In this document: piece by piece, positions 24,508 to 37,700 of the stretch
How positions within the stretch are numbered: position 1 is the first letter of the stretch
Layout of the letters: each line of letters begins with the position of its first letter
Origin: Hippasteria phrygiana
Taxonomy: Eukaryota > Echinodermata > Asteroidea > Valvatida > Goniasteridae
Direction: 5' to 3'
DNA: 64,000 nt
NCBI GenBank assembly: GCA_037893225.1
Contig: JAZGUH010000360.1
Span: 1,426,001 to 1,490,000 of the forward strand
Notes under the pieces: model-generated
Told to the model about the DNA's origin: nothing
The model's database searches: none
The model's input: only the letters and a program-made list of their open reading frames with translations
Program-made: the position numbers and the translations under genes

Positions 24508-27500
24508 GAAAATAAACATTGCGAGGTTTGAATTTTCTCCACAAGTGTTAACTCTAAGAAGCCGCCGATAATTGCAACATGTAGCGCCAGATCTAAGCTA
24601 TCCATACATGTCAAAATTACTGAATTTGGTTGATATTTCATGCAATTATGAATGAGTAAAGCAAGTCATACCCTAGGGAATTTGACAGGCATGGATCAAT
24701 AAATAGAAGGTAATATGCACACAGATGTTGGCCGGAAAGAAAATAAACATTGCGAGGTTTGAATTTTCTCCACAAGTTTTAACTCTAAGAAGCCGCCGAT
24801 AATTGCAACATGTAGCGCCAGATCTAAGCTATCCATACATGTCAAAATTACTGAATTTGGTTGATATTTCATGCAATTATGAATGAGTAAAGCAAGTCCA
24901 TACCCTAGGGAATTTGACATGCATGGAGCAATAAATAGACGGTAACATGTACACAGATGTTGGCCGGAAAGAAAATAAACATTGCGAGGTTGGAATTTTC
25001 TCCACAAGTTTTAACTCTAGGAAGCCGCCGATGATTGCAACATGTAGCGCCAGATCTAAGCTATCCATACATGTCAAAATTACTGTATTTGGTTGATATT
25101 TCATGCAATTATGAATGAGTAGAGCAAGTCCATACCCTAGGGAATTTGACAGGCATGGAGCAATAAGTAGAAGGTAATATGCACACAGATGTTGGCCGGA
25201 AAGAAAAAAAACATTGCGAGGTTTGAATTTTCTCCACAAGTTTTAACTCTAAGAAGCCGCCGATGATTGCAACATGTAGCGCCAGATCTAAGCTATCCAT
25301 ACATGTCAAAATTACTGTATTTGGTTTATATTTCATGCAATTATGAATGAGTAAAGCAAGTCATACCCTAGGGAATTTGACAGGCATGGAGCAATAAATA
25401 GAAGGTAATATGCACACAGATGTTGGCCGGAAAGAAAATAATCATTGCGAGGTTTGAATTTTCTCCACAAGTTTTAACTCTAGGAAGCCGCCGATGATTG
25501 CAACATGTAGCGCCAGATCTAAGCTATCCATACATGTCAAAATTACTGTATTTGGTTGATATTTAATGCAATTATGAATGAGTAGAGCAAGTCCATACCC
25601 CAGGGAATTTGACAGGCATGGAGCAATAAATAGAAGGTAATATGCACACAGATGTTGGCCGGAAAGAAAATAAACATTGCGAGGTTTGAATTTTCTCCAC
25701 AAGTTTTAACTCTAAGAAGCCGCCGATGATTGCAACATGTAGCGCCAGATCTAAGCTATCCATACATGTCAAAATTACTGTATTTGGTTTATATTTCATG
25801 CAATTATGAATGAGTAAAGCAAGTCATACCCTAGGGAATTTGACAGGCATGGAGCAATAAATAGAAGGTAATATGCACACAGATGTTGGCCGGAAAGAAA
25901 ATAAACATTGCGAGGTTTGAATTTTCTCCACAAGTTTTAACTCTAAGAAGCCGCCGATGATTGCAACATGTAGCGCCAGATCTAAGCTATCCATACATGT
26001 CAAAATTACTGTATTTGGTTTATATTTCATGCAATTATGAATGAGTAAAGCAAGTCATACCCTAGGGAATTTGACAGGCATGGAGCAATAAATAGAAGGT
26101 AATATGCACACAGATGTTGGCCGGAAAGAAAATAAACATTGCGAGGTTTGAATTTTCTCCACAAGTTTTAACTCTAAGAAGCCGCCGATAATTGCAACAT
26201 GTAGCGCCAGATCTAAGCTATCCATACATGTCAAAATTACTGAATTTGGTTGATATTTCATGCAATTATGAATGAGTAAAGCAAGTCATACCCTAGGGAA
26301 TTTGACAGGCATGGATCAATAAATAGAAGGTAATATGCACACAGATGTTGGCCGGAAAGAAAATAAACATTGCGAGGTTTGAATTTTCTCCACAAGTGTT
26401 AACTCTAAGAAGCCGCCGATAATTGCAACATGTAGCGCCAGATCTAAGCTATCCATACATGTCAAAATTACTGAATTTGGTTGATATTTCATGCAATTAT
26501 GAATGAGTAAAGCAAGTCCATACCCTAGGGAATTTGACATGCATGGAGCAATAAATAGACGGTAACATGTACACAGATGTTGGCCGGAAAGAAAATAAAC
26601 ATTGCGAGGTTCGAATTTTCTCCACAAGTTTTAACTCTAGGAAGCCGCCGATGATTGCAACATGTAGCGCCAGATCTAAGCTATCCATACATGTCAAAAT
26701 TACTGTATTTGGTTGATATTTCATGCAATTATGAATGAGTAGAGCAAGTCCATACCCTAGGGAATTTGACAGGCATGGAGCAATAAGTAGAAGGTAATAT
26801 GCACACAGATGTTGGCCGGAAAGAAAAAAAACATTGCGAGGTTTGAATTTTCTCCACAAGTTTTAACTCTAAGAAGCCGCCGATGATTGCAACATGTAGC
26901 GCCAGATCTAAGCTATCCATACATGTCAAAATTACTGTATTTGGTTTATATTTCATGCAATTATGAATGAGTAAAGCAAGTCATACCCAAGGGAATTTGA
27001 CAGGCATGGAGCAATAAATAGAAGGTAATATGCACACAGATGTTGGCCGGAAAGAAAATAAACATTGCGAGGTTTGAATTTTCTCCACAAGTTTTAACTC
27101 TAAGAAGCCGCCGATAATTGCAACATGTAGCGCCAGATCTAAGCTATCCATACATGTCAAAATTACTGAATTTGGTTGATATTTCATGCAATTATGAATG
27201 AGTAAAGCAAGTCATACCCTAGGGAATTTGACAGGCATGGATCAATAAATAGAAGGTAATATGCACACAGATGTTGGCCGGAAAGAAAATAAACATTGCG
27301 AGGTTTGAATTTTCTCCACAGGTTTTAACTCTAAGAAGCCGCCGATGATTGCAACATGTAGCGCCAGATCTAAGCTATCCATACATGTCAAAATTACTGT
27401 ATTTGGTTTATATTTCATGCAATTATGAATGAGTAAAGCAAGTCATACCCTAGGGAATTTGACAGGCATGGAGCAATAAATAGAAGGTAATATGCACACA

Positions 27501-28440
27501 GATGTTGGCCGGAAAGAAAATAAACATTGCGAGGTTTGAATTTTCTCCACAAGTTTTAACTCTAAGAAGCCGCCGATAATTGCAACATGTAGCGCCAGAT
27601 CTAAGCTATCCATACATGTCAAAATTACTGTATTTGGTTTATATTTCATGCAATTATGAATGAGTAAAGCAAGTCATACCCTAGGGAATTTGACAGGCAT
27701 GGAGCAATAAATAGACGGTAATATGCACACAGATGTTGGCCGGAAAGAAAATAATCATTGCGAGGTTTGAATTTTCTCCACAAGTTTTAACTCTAGGAAG
27801 CCGCCGATGATTGCAACATGTAGCGCCAGATCTAAGCTATCCATACATGTCAAAATTACTGTATTTGGTTGATATTTAATGCAATTATGAATGAGTAGAG
27901 CAAGTCCATACCCCAGGGAATTTGACAGGCATGGAGCAATAAATAGAAGGTAATATGCACACAGATGTTGGCCGGAAAGAAAATAAACATTGCGAGGTTT
28001 GAATTTTCTCCACAAGTTTTAACTCTAAGAAGCCGCCGATGATTGCAACATGTAGCGCCAGATCTAAGCTATCCATACATGTCAAAATTACTGTATTTGG
28101 TTTATATTTCATGCAATTATGAATGAGTAAAGCAAGTCATACCCTAGGGAATTTGACAGGCATGGAGCAATAAATAGAAGGTAATATGCACACAGATGTT
28201 GGCCGGAAAGAAAATAAACATTGCGAGGTTTGAATTTTCTCCACAAGTTTTAACTCTAAGAAGCCGCCGATAATTGCAACATGTAGCGCCAGATCTAAGC
28301 TATCCATACATGTCAAAATTACTGAATTTGGTTGATATTTCATGCAATTATGAATGAGTAAAGCAAGTCATACCCTAGGGAATTTGACAGGCATGGATCA
28401 ATAAATAGAAGGTAATATGCACACAGATGTTGGCCGGAAA
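24508..28440. repeat. 17-mer HOR, copy 1 (3933 bp)
   Basis: Order: B', C, D(22g, ggttgga), A(6t-to-a), E, A, A, B, C(40g), D(22c, ggttcga), A(6a, cccaaggg), B, A(37g), F, E, A, B. The private markers ggttcga (26591-26822) and cccaaggg (26823-27053) recur exactly 3933 bp downstream. The match to the second copy also extends left to about 24046. Confidence 0.9.
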
Positions 28441-31400
28441 GAAAATAAACATTGCGAGGTTTGAATTTTCTCCACAAGTGTTAACTCTAAGAAGCCGCCG
28501 ATAATTGCAACATGTAGCGCCAGATCTAAGCTATCCATACATGTCAAAATTACTGAATTTGGTTGATATTTCATGCAATTATGAATGAGTAAAGCAAGTC
28601 ATACCCTAGGGAATTTGACAGGCATGGATCAATAAATAGAAGGTAATATGCACACAGATGTTGGCCGGAAAGAAAATAAACATTGCGAGGTTTGAATTTT
28701 CTCCACAAGTTTTAACTCTAAGAAGCCGCCGATAATTGCAACATGTAGCGCCAGATCTAAGCTATCCATACATGTCAAAATTACTGAATTTGGTTGATAT
28801 TTCATGCAATTATGAATGAGTAAAGCAAGTCCATACCCTAGGGAATTTGACATGCATGGAGCAATAAATAGACGGTAACATGTACACAGATGTTGGCCGG
28901 AAAGAAAATAAACATTGCGAGGTTGGAATTTTCTCCACAAGTTTTAACTCTAGGAAGCCGCCGATGATTGCAACATGTAGCGCCAGATCTAAGCTATCCA
29001 TACATGTCAAAATTACTGTATTTGGTTGATATTTCATGCAATTATGAATGAGTAGAGCAAGTCCATACCCTAGGGAATTTGACAGGCATGGAGCAATAAG
29101 TAGAAGGTAATATGCACACAGATGTTGGCCGGAAAGAAAAAAAACATTGCGAGGTTTGAATTTTCTCCACAAGTTTTAACTCTAAGAAGCCGCCGATGAT
29201 TGCAACATGTAGCGCCAGATCTAAGCTATCCATACATGTCAAAATTACTGTATTTGGTTTATATTTCATGCAATTATGAATGAGTAAAGCAAGTCATACC
29301 CTAGGGAATTTGACAGGCATGGAGCAATAAATAGAAGGTAATATGCACACAGATGTTGGCCGGAAAGAAAATAATCATTGCGAGGTTTGAATTTTCTCCA
29401 CAAGTTTTAACTCTAGGAAGCCGCCGATGATTGCAACATGTAGCGCCAGATCTAAGCTATCCATACATGTCAAAATTACTGTATTTGGTTGATATTTAAT
29501 GCAATTATGAATGAGTAGAGCAAGTCCATACCCCAGGGAATTTGACAGGCATGGAGCAATAAATAGAAGGTAATATGCACACAGATGTTGGCCGGAAAGA
29601 AAATAAACATTGCGAGGTTTGAATTTTCTCCACAAGTTTTAACTCTAAGAAGCCGCCGATGATTGCAACATGTAGCGCCAGATCTAAGCTATCCATACAT
29701 GTCAAAATTACTGTATTTGGTTTATATTTCATGCAATTATGAATGAGTAAAGCAAGTCATACCCTAGGGAATTTGACAGGCATGGAGCAATAAATAGAAG
29801 GTAATATGCACACAGATGTTGGCCGGAAAGAAAATAAACATTGCGAGGTTTGAATTTTCTCCACAAGTTTTAACTCTAAGAAGCCGCCGATGATTGCAAC
29901 ATGTAGCGCCAGATCTAAGCTATCCATACATGTCAAAATTACTGTATTTGGTTTATATTTCATGCAATTATGAATGAGTAAAGCAAGTCATACCCTAGGG
30001 AATTTGACAGGCATGGAGCAATAAATAGAAGGTAATATGCACACAGATGTTGGCCGGAAAGAAAATAAACATTGCGAGGTTTGAATTTTCTCCACAAGTT
30101 TTAACTCTAAGAAGCCGCCGATAATTGCAACATGTAGCGCCAGATCTAAGCTATCCATACATGTCAAAATTACTGAATTTGGTTGATATTTCATGCAATT
30201 ATGAATGAGTAAAGCAAGTCATACCCTAGGGAATTTGACAGGCATGGATCAATAAATAGAAGGTAATATGCACACAGATGTTGGCCGGAAAGAAAATAAA
30301 CATTGCGAGGTTTGAATTTTCTCCACAAGTGTTAACTCTAAGAAGCCGCCGATAATTGCAACATGTAGCGCCAGATCTAAGCTATCCATACATGTCAAAA
30401 TTACTGAATTTGGTTGATATTTCATGCAATTATGAATGAGTAAAGCAAGTCCATACCCTAGGGAATTTGACATGCATGGAGCAATAAATAGACGGTAACA
30501 TGTACACAGATGTTGGCCGGAAAGAAAATAAACATTGCGAGGTTCGAATTTTCTCCACAAGTTTTAACTCTAGGAAGCCGCCGATGATTGCAACATGTAG
30601 CGCCAGATCTAAGCTATCCATACATGTCAAAATTACTGTATTTGGTTGATATTTCATGCAATTATGAATGAGTAGAGCAAGTCCATACCCTAGGGAATTT
30701 GACAGGCATGGAGCAATAAGTAGAAGGTAATATGCACACAGATGTTGGCCGGAAAGAAAAAAAACATTGCGAGGTTTGAATTTTCTCCACAAGTTTTAAC
30801 TCTAAGAAGCCGCCGATGATTGCAACATGTAGCGCCAGATCTAAGCTATCCATACATGTCAAAATTACTGTATTTGGTTTATATTTCATGCAATTATGAA
30901 TGAGTAAAGCAAGTCATACCCAAGGGAATTTGACAGGCATGGAGCAATAAATAGAAGGTAATATGCACACAGATGTTGGCCGGAAAGAAAATAAACATTG
31001 CGAGGTTTGAATTTTCTCCACAAGTTTTAACTCTAAGAAGCCGCCGATAATTGCAACATGTAGCGCCAGATCTAAGCTATCCATACATGTCAAAATTACT
31101 GAATTTGGTTGATATTTCATGCAATTATGAATGAGTAAAGCAAGTCATACCCTAGGGAATTTGACAGGCATGGATCAATAAATAGAAGGTAATATGCACA
31201 CAGATGTTGGCCGGAAAGAAAATAAACATTGCGAGGTTTGAATTTTCTCCACAGGTTTTAACTCTAAGAAGCCGCCGATGATTGCAACATGTAGCGCCAG
31301 ATCTAAGCTATCCATACATGTCAAAATTACTGTATTTGGTTTATATTTCATGCAATTATGAATGAGTAAAGCAAGTCATACCCTAGGGAATTTGACAGGC

Positions 31401-32142
31401 ATGGAGCAATAAATAGAAGGTAATATGCACACAGATGTTGGCCGGAAAGAAAATAAACATTGCGAGGTTTGAATTTTCTCCACAAGTTTTAACTCTAAGA
31501 AGCCGCCGATAATTGCAACATGTAGCGCCAGATCTAAGCTATCCATACATGTCAAAATTACTGTATTTGGTTTATATTTCATGCAATTATGAATGAGTAA
31601 AGCAAGTCATACCCTAGGGAATTTGACAGGCATGGAGCAATAAATAGACGGTAATATGCACACAGATGTTGGCCGGAAAGAAAATAATCATTGCGAGGTT
31701 TGAATTTTCTCCACAAGTTTTAACTCTAGGAAGCCGCCGATGATTGCAACATGTAGCGCCAGATCTAAGCTATCCATACATGTCAAAATTACTGTATTTG
31801 GTTGATATTTAATGCAATTATGAATGAGTAGAGCAAGTCCATACCCCAGGGAATTTGACAGGCATGGAGCAATAAATAGAAGGTAATATGCACACAGATG
31901 TTGGCCGGAAAGAAAATAAACATTGCGAGGTTTGAATTTTCTCCACAAGTTTTAACTCTAAGAAGCCGCCGATGATTGCAACATGTAGCGCCAGATCTAA
32001 GCTATCCATACATGTCAAAATTACTGTATTTGGTTTATATTTCATGCAATTATGAATGAGTAAAGCAAGTCATACCCTAGGGAATTTGACAGGCATGGAG
32101 CAATAAATAGAAGGTAATATGCACACAGATGTTGGCCGGAAA
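28441..32142. repeat. 17-mer HOR, copy 2 (16 monomers)
   Basis: Matches 24508-28209 at offset 3933, including ggttcga (30524-30755) and cccaaggg (30756-30986). I noticed no difference by eye. The seventeenth position is A (32143) instead of B, where the duplication ends. Confidence 0.9.
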
Positions 32143-33299
32143 GAAAATAAACATTGCGAGGTTTGAATTTTCTCCACAAGTTTTAACTCTAAGAAGCCGC
32201 CGATGATTGCAACATGTAGCGCCAGATCTAAGCTATCCATACATGTCAAAATTACTGTATTTGGTTTATATTTCATGCAATTATGAATGAGTAAAGCAAG
32301 TCATACCCTAGGGAATTTGACAGGCATGGAGCAATAAATAGAAGGTAATATGCACACAGATGTTGGCCGGAAAGAAAATAAACATTGCGAGGTTTGAATT
32401 TCCTCCACAAGTTTTAACTCTAAGAAGCCGCCGATAATTGCAACATGTAGCGCCAGATCTAAGCTATCCATACATGTCAAAATTACTGAATTTGGTTGAT
32501 ATTTCATGCAATTATGAATGAGTAAAGCAAGTCATACCCAAGGGAATTTGACAGGCATGGATCAATAAATAGAAGGTAATATGCACACAGATGTTGGCCG
32601 GAAAGAAAATAAACATTGCGAGGTTTGAATTTTCTCCACAAGTGTTAACTCTAAGAAGCCGCCGATAATTGCAACATGTAGCGCCAGATCTAAGCTATCC
32701 ATACATGTCAAAATTACTGTATTTGGTTAATATTTCATGCAATTATGAATGAGTAGAGCAAGTCCATACCCTAGGGAATTTGACATGCATGGAGCAATAA
32801 ATAGACGGTAACATGTACACAGATGTTGGCCGGAAAGAAAATAAACATTGCGAGGTTTGAATTTTCTCCACAAGTTTTAACTCTAGGAAGCCGCCGATGA
32901 TTGCAACATGTAGCGCCAGATCTAAGCTATCCATACATGTCAAAATTACTGTATTTGGTTAATATTTCATGCAATTATGAATGAGTAGAGCAAGTCCATA
33001 CCCCAGGGAATTTGACAGGCATGGAGCAATAAGTAGAAGGTAATATGCACACAGATGTTGGCCGGAAAGAAAAAAAACATTGCGAGGTTTGAATTTTCTC
33101 CACAAGTTTTAACTCTAAGAAGCCGCCGATGATTGCAACATGTAGCGCCAGATCTAAGCTATCCATACATGTCAAAATTACTGTATTTGGTTTATATTTC
33201 ATGCAATTATGAATGAGTAAAGCAAGTCATACCCTAGGGAATTTGACAGGCATGGAGCAATAAATAGAAGGTAATATGCACACAGATGTTGGCCGGAAA
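32143..33299. repeat. Transition block (5 monomers)
   Basis: Order: A, B with tttcctcc and cccaaggg, a C/D mixture with 40g and the new allele ggttaata (125a) plus gtagagc (32605-32836), D with ggttaata (32837-33068), and A with the 6a change (33069-33299). The 125a allele first appears here and marks the HORs to the right. Confidence 0.8.
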
Positions 33300-35615
33300 G
33301 AAAATAATCATTGCGAGGTTTGAATTTTCTCCACAAGTTTTAACTCTAGTAAGCCGCCGATGATTGCAACATGTAGCGCCAGATCTAAGCTATCCATACA
33401 TGTCAAAATTACTGTATTTGGTTGATATTTAATGCAATTATGAATGAGTAGAGCAAGTCCATACCCCAGGGAATTTGACAGGCATGGAGCAATAAATAGA
33501 AGGTAATATGCACACAGATGTTGGCCGGAAAGAAAATAAACATTGCGAGGTTTGAATTTTCTCCACAAGTTTTAACTCTAAGAAGCCGCCGATGATTGCA
33601 ACATGTAGCGCCAGATCTAAGCTATCCATACATGTCAAAATTACTGTATTTGGTTTATATTTCATGCAATTATGAATGAGTAAAGCAAGTTCATACCCTA
33701 GGGAATTTGACAGGCATGGAGCAATAAATAGAAGGTAATATGCACACAGATGTTGGCCGGAAAGAAAATAAACATTGCGAGGTTTGAATTTTCTCCACAA
33801 GTTTTAACTCTAAGAAGCCGCCGATGATTGCAACATGTAGCGCCAGATCTAAGCTATCCATACATGTCAAAATTACTGTATTTGGTTTATATTTCATGCA
33901 ATTATGAATGAGTAAAGCAAGTCATACCCTAGGGAATTTGACAGGCATGGAGCAATAAATAGAAGGTAATATGCACACAGATGTTGGCCGGAAAGAAAAT
34001 AAACATTGCGAGGTTTGAATTTTCTCCACAAGTTTTAACTCTAAGAAGCCGCCGATAATTGCAACATGTAGCGCCAGATCTAAGCTATCCATACATGTCA
34101 AAATTACTGAATTTGGTTGATATTTCATGCAATTATGAATGAGTAAAGCAAGTCATACCCTAGGGAATTTGACAGGCATGGATCAATAAATAGAAGGTAA
34201 TATGCACACAGATGTTGGCCGGAAAGAAAATAAACATTGCGAGGTTTGAATTTTCTCCACAAGTGTTAACTCTAAGAAGCCGCCGATAATTGCAACATGT
34301 AGCGCCAGATCTAAGCTATCCATACATGTCAAAATTACTGTATTTGGTTAATATTTCATGCAATTATTAATGAGTAGAGCAAGTCCATACCCTAGGGAAT
34401 TTGACATGCATGGAGCAATAAATAGACGGTAACATGTACACAGATGTTGGCCGGAAAGAAAATAAACATTGCGAGGTTTGAATTTTCTCCACAAGTTTTA
34501 ACTCTAGGAAGCCGCCGATGATTGCAACATGTAGCGCCAGATCTAAGCTATCCATACATGTCAAAATTACTGTATTTGGTTAATATTTCATGCAATTATG
34601 AATGAGTAGAGCAAGTCCATACCCCAGGGAATTTGACAGGCATGGAGCAATAAGTAGAAGGTAATATGCACACAGATGTTGGCCGGAAAGAAAAAAAACA
34701 TTGCGAGGTTTGAATTTTCTCCACAAGTTTTAACTCTAAGAAGCCGCCGATGATTGCAACATGTAGCGCCAGATCTAAGCTATCCATACATGTCAAAATT
34801 ACTGTATTTGGTTTATATTTCATGCAATTATGAATGAGTAAAGCAAGTCATACCCTAGGGAATTTGACAGGCATGGAGCAATAAATAGAAGGTAATATGC
34901 ACACAGATGTTGGCCGGAAAGAAAATAAACATTGCGAGGTTTGAATTTTCTCCACAAGTGTTAACTCTAAGAAGCCGCCGATAATTGCAACATGTAGCGC
35001 CAGATCTAAGCTATCCATACATGTCAAAATTACTGTATTTGGTTAATATTTCATGCAATTATGAATGAGTAGAGCAAGTCCATACCCTAGGGAATTTGAC
35101 ATGCATGGAGCAATAAATAGACGGTAACATGTACACAGATGTTGGCCGGAAAGAAAATAAACATTGCGAGGTTTGAATTTTCTCCACAAGTTTTAACTCT
35201 AGGAAGCCGCCGATGATTGCAACATGTAGCGCCAGATCTAAGCTATCCATACATGTCAAAATTACTGTATTTGGTTTATATTTCATGCAATTATGAATGA
35301 GTAAAGCAAGTTCATACCCTAGGGAATTTGACAGGCATGGAGCAATAAATAGAAGGTAATATGCACACAGATGTTGGCCGGAAAGAAAATAAACATTGCG
35401 AGGTTTGAATTTTCTCCACAAGTTTTAACTCTAAGAAGCCGCCGATGATTGCAACATGTAGCGCCAGATCTAAGCTATCCATACATGTCAAAATTACTGT
35501 ATTTGGTTTATATTTCATGCAATTATGAATGAGTAAAGCAAGTCATACCCTAGGGAATTTGACAGGCATGGAGCAATAAATAGAAGGTAATATGCACACA
35601 GATGTTGGCCGGAAA
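33300..35615. repeat. 10-mer HOR, copy 1 (2316 bp)
   Basis: Starts with an E copy carrying ctagtaag (33300-33531). Next is an A copy with an extra T after 160 (gttcatacc, 33532-33763), then A, B, a 125a C-like copy with attattaatg (34226-34457), D(125a), A(6a), C-like(125a), a chimera (35153-35384) and A. The extra T rather than C at the length-variable site is a new allele. Confidence 0.88.
35153..35384 (+). repeat. Chimeric monomer joining D-like and A-like halves
   Basis: The left part has ctaggaag (50g), as in the neighbouring D monomers. The right part has ggtttata, gtaaagc and the extra T (gttcatacc) of the A variant at 33532-33763. The switch lies between positions 50 and 125, largely inside the invariant core. 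The same chimera occurs at 37469-37700 and 41860-42091, inherited through the 10-mer and 19-mer duplications. It most likely marks an unequal crossover junction. Confidence 0.75.
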
Positions 35616-37700
35616 GAAAATAATCATTGCGAGGTTTGAATTTTCTCCACAAGTTTTAACTCTAGTAAGCCGCCGATGATTGCAACATGTAGCGCCAGAT
35701 CTAAGCTATCCATACATGTCAAAATTACTGTATTTGGTTGATATTTAATGCAATTATGAATGAGTAGAGCAAGTCCATACCCCAGGGAATTTGACAGGCA
35801 TGGAGCAATAAATAGAAGGTAATATGCACACAGATGTTGGCCGGAAAGAAAATAAACATTGCGAGGTTTGAATTTTCTCCACAAGTTTTAACTCTAAGAA
35901 GCCGCCGATGATTGCAACATGTAGCGCCAGATCTAAGCTATCCATACATGTCAAAATTACTGTATTTGGTTTATATTTCATGCAATTATGAATGAGTAAA
36001 GCAAGTTCATACCCTAGGGAATTTGACAGGCATGGAGCAATAAATAGAAGGTAATATGCACACAGATGTTGGCCGGAAAGAAAATAAACATTGCGAGGTT
36101 TGAATTTTCTCCACAAGTTTTAACTCTAAGAAGCCGCCGATGATTGCAACATGTAGCGCCAGATCTAAGCTATCCATACATGTCAAAATTACTGTATTTG
36201 GTTTATATTTCATGCAATTATGAATGAGTAAAGCAAGTCATACCCTAGGGAATTTGACAGGCATGGAGCAATAAATAGAAGGTAATATGCACACAGATGT
36301 TGGCCGGAAAGAAAATAAACATTGCGAGGTTTGAATTTTCTCCACAAGTTTTAACTCTAAGAAGCCGCCGATAATTGCAACATGTAGCGCCAGATCTAAG
36401 CTATCCATACATGTCAAAATTACTGAATTTGGTTGATATTTCATGCAATTATGAATGAGTAAAGCAAGTCATACCCTAGGGAATTTGACAGGCATGGATC
36501 AATAAATAGAAGGTAATATGCACACAGATGTTGGCCGGAAAGAAAATAAACATTGCGAGGTTTGAATTTTCTCCACAAGTGTTAACTCTAAGAAGCCGCC
36601 GATAATTGCAACATGTAGCGCCAGATCTAAGCTATCCATACATGTCAAAATTACTGTATTTGGTTAATATTTCATGCAATTATTAATGAGTAGAGCAAGT
36701 CCATACCCTAGGGAATTTGACATGCATGGAGCAATAAATAGACGGTAACATGTACACAGATGTTGGCCGGAAAGAAAATAAACATTGCGAGGTTTGAATT
36801 TTCTCCACAAGTTTTAACTCTAGGAAGCCGCCGATGATTGCAACATGTAGCGCCAGATCTAAGCTATCCATACATGTCAAAATTACTGTATTTGGTTAAT
36901 ATTTCATGCAATTATGAATGAGTAGAGCAAGTCCATACCCCAGGGAATTTGACAGGCATGGAGCAATAAGTAGAAGGTAATATGCACACAGATGTTGGCC
37001 GGAAAGAAAAAAAACATTGCGAGGTTTGAATTTTCTCCACAAGTTTTAACTCTAAGAAGCCGCCGATGATTGCAACATGTAGCGCCAGATCTAAGCTATC
37101 CATACATGTCAAAATTACTGTATTTGGTTTATATTTCATGCAATTATGAATGAGTAAAGCAAGTCATACCCTAGGGAATTTGACAGGCATGGAGCAATAA
37201 ATAGAAGGTAATATGCACACAGATGTTGGCCGGAAAGAAAATAAACATTGCGAGGTTTGAATTTTCTCCACAAGTGTTAACTCTAAGAAGCCGCCGATAA
37301 TTGCAACATGTAGCGCCAGATCTAAGCTATCCATACATGTCAAAATTACTGTATTTGGTTAATATTTCATGCAATTATGAATGAGTAGAGCAAGTCCATA
37401 CCCTAGGGAATTTGACATGCATGGAGCAATAAATAGACGGTAACATGTACACAGATGTTGGCCGGAAAGAAAATAAACATTGCGAGGTTTGAATTTTCTC
37501 CACAAGTTTTAACTCTAGGAAGCCGCCGATGATTGCAACATGTAGCGCCAGATCTAAGCTATCCATACATGTCAAAATTACTGTATTTGGTTTATATTTC
37601 ATGCAATTATGAATGAGTAAAGCAAGTTCATACCCTAGGGAATTTGACAGGCATGGAGCAATAAATAGAAGGTAATATGCACACAGATGTTGGCCGGAAA
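35616..37700. repeat. 10-mer HOR, copy 2 (9 monomers)
   Basis: Matches 33300-35384 at offset 2316, including ctagtaag, the two extra-T monomers and attattaatg (36542-36773). The tenth monomer (37701-37932) is a different 125a C-like copy. The right part of this copy is also the start of the 19-mer unit. Confidence 0.88.

Noticed and set aside
26591..26822. ggttcgaatt at 26611 (and 30544) as a tRNA T-loop or B box
   Set aside because: GGTTCGAAT resembles a pol III B box, but it arises from a single T-to-C change in a satellite monomer and there is no cloverleaf or A box around it. It is present only in the two copies of one HOR.
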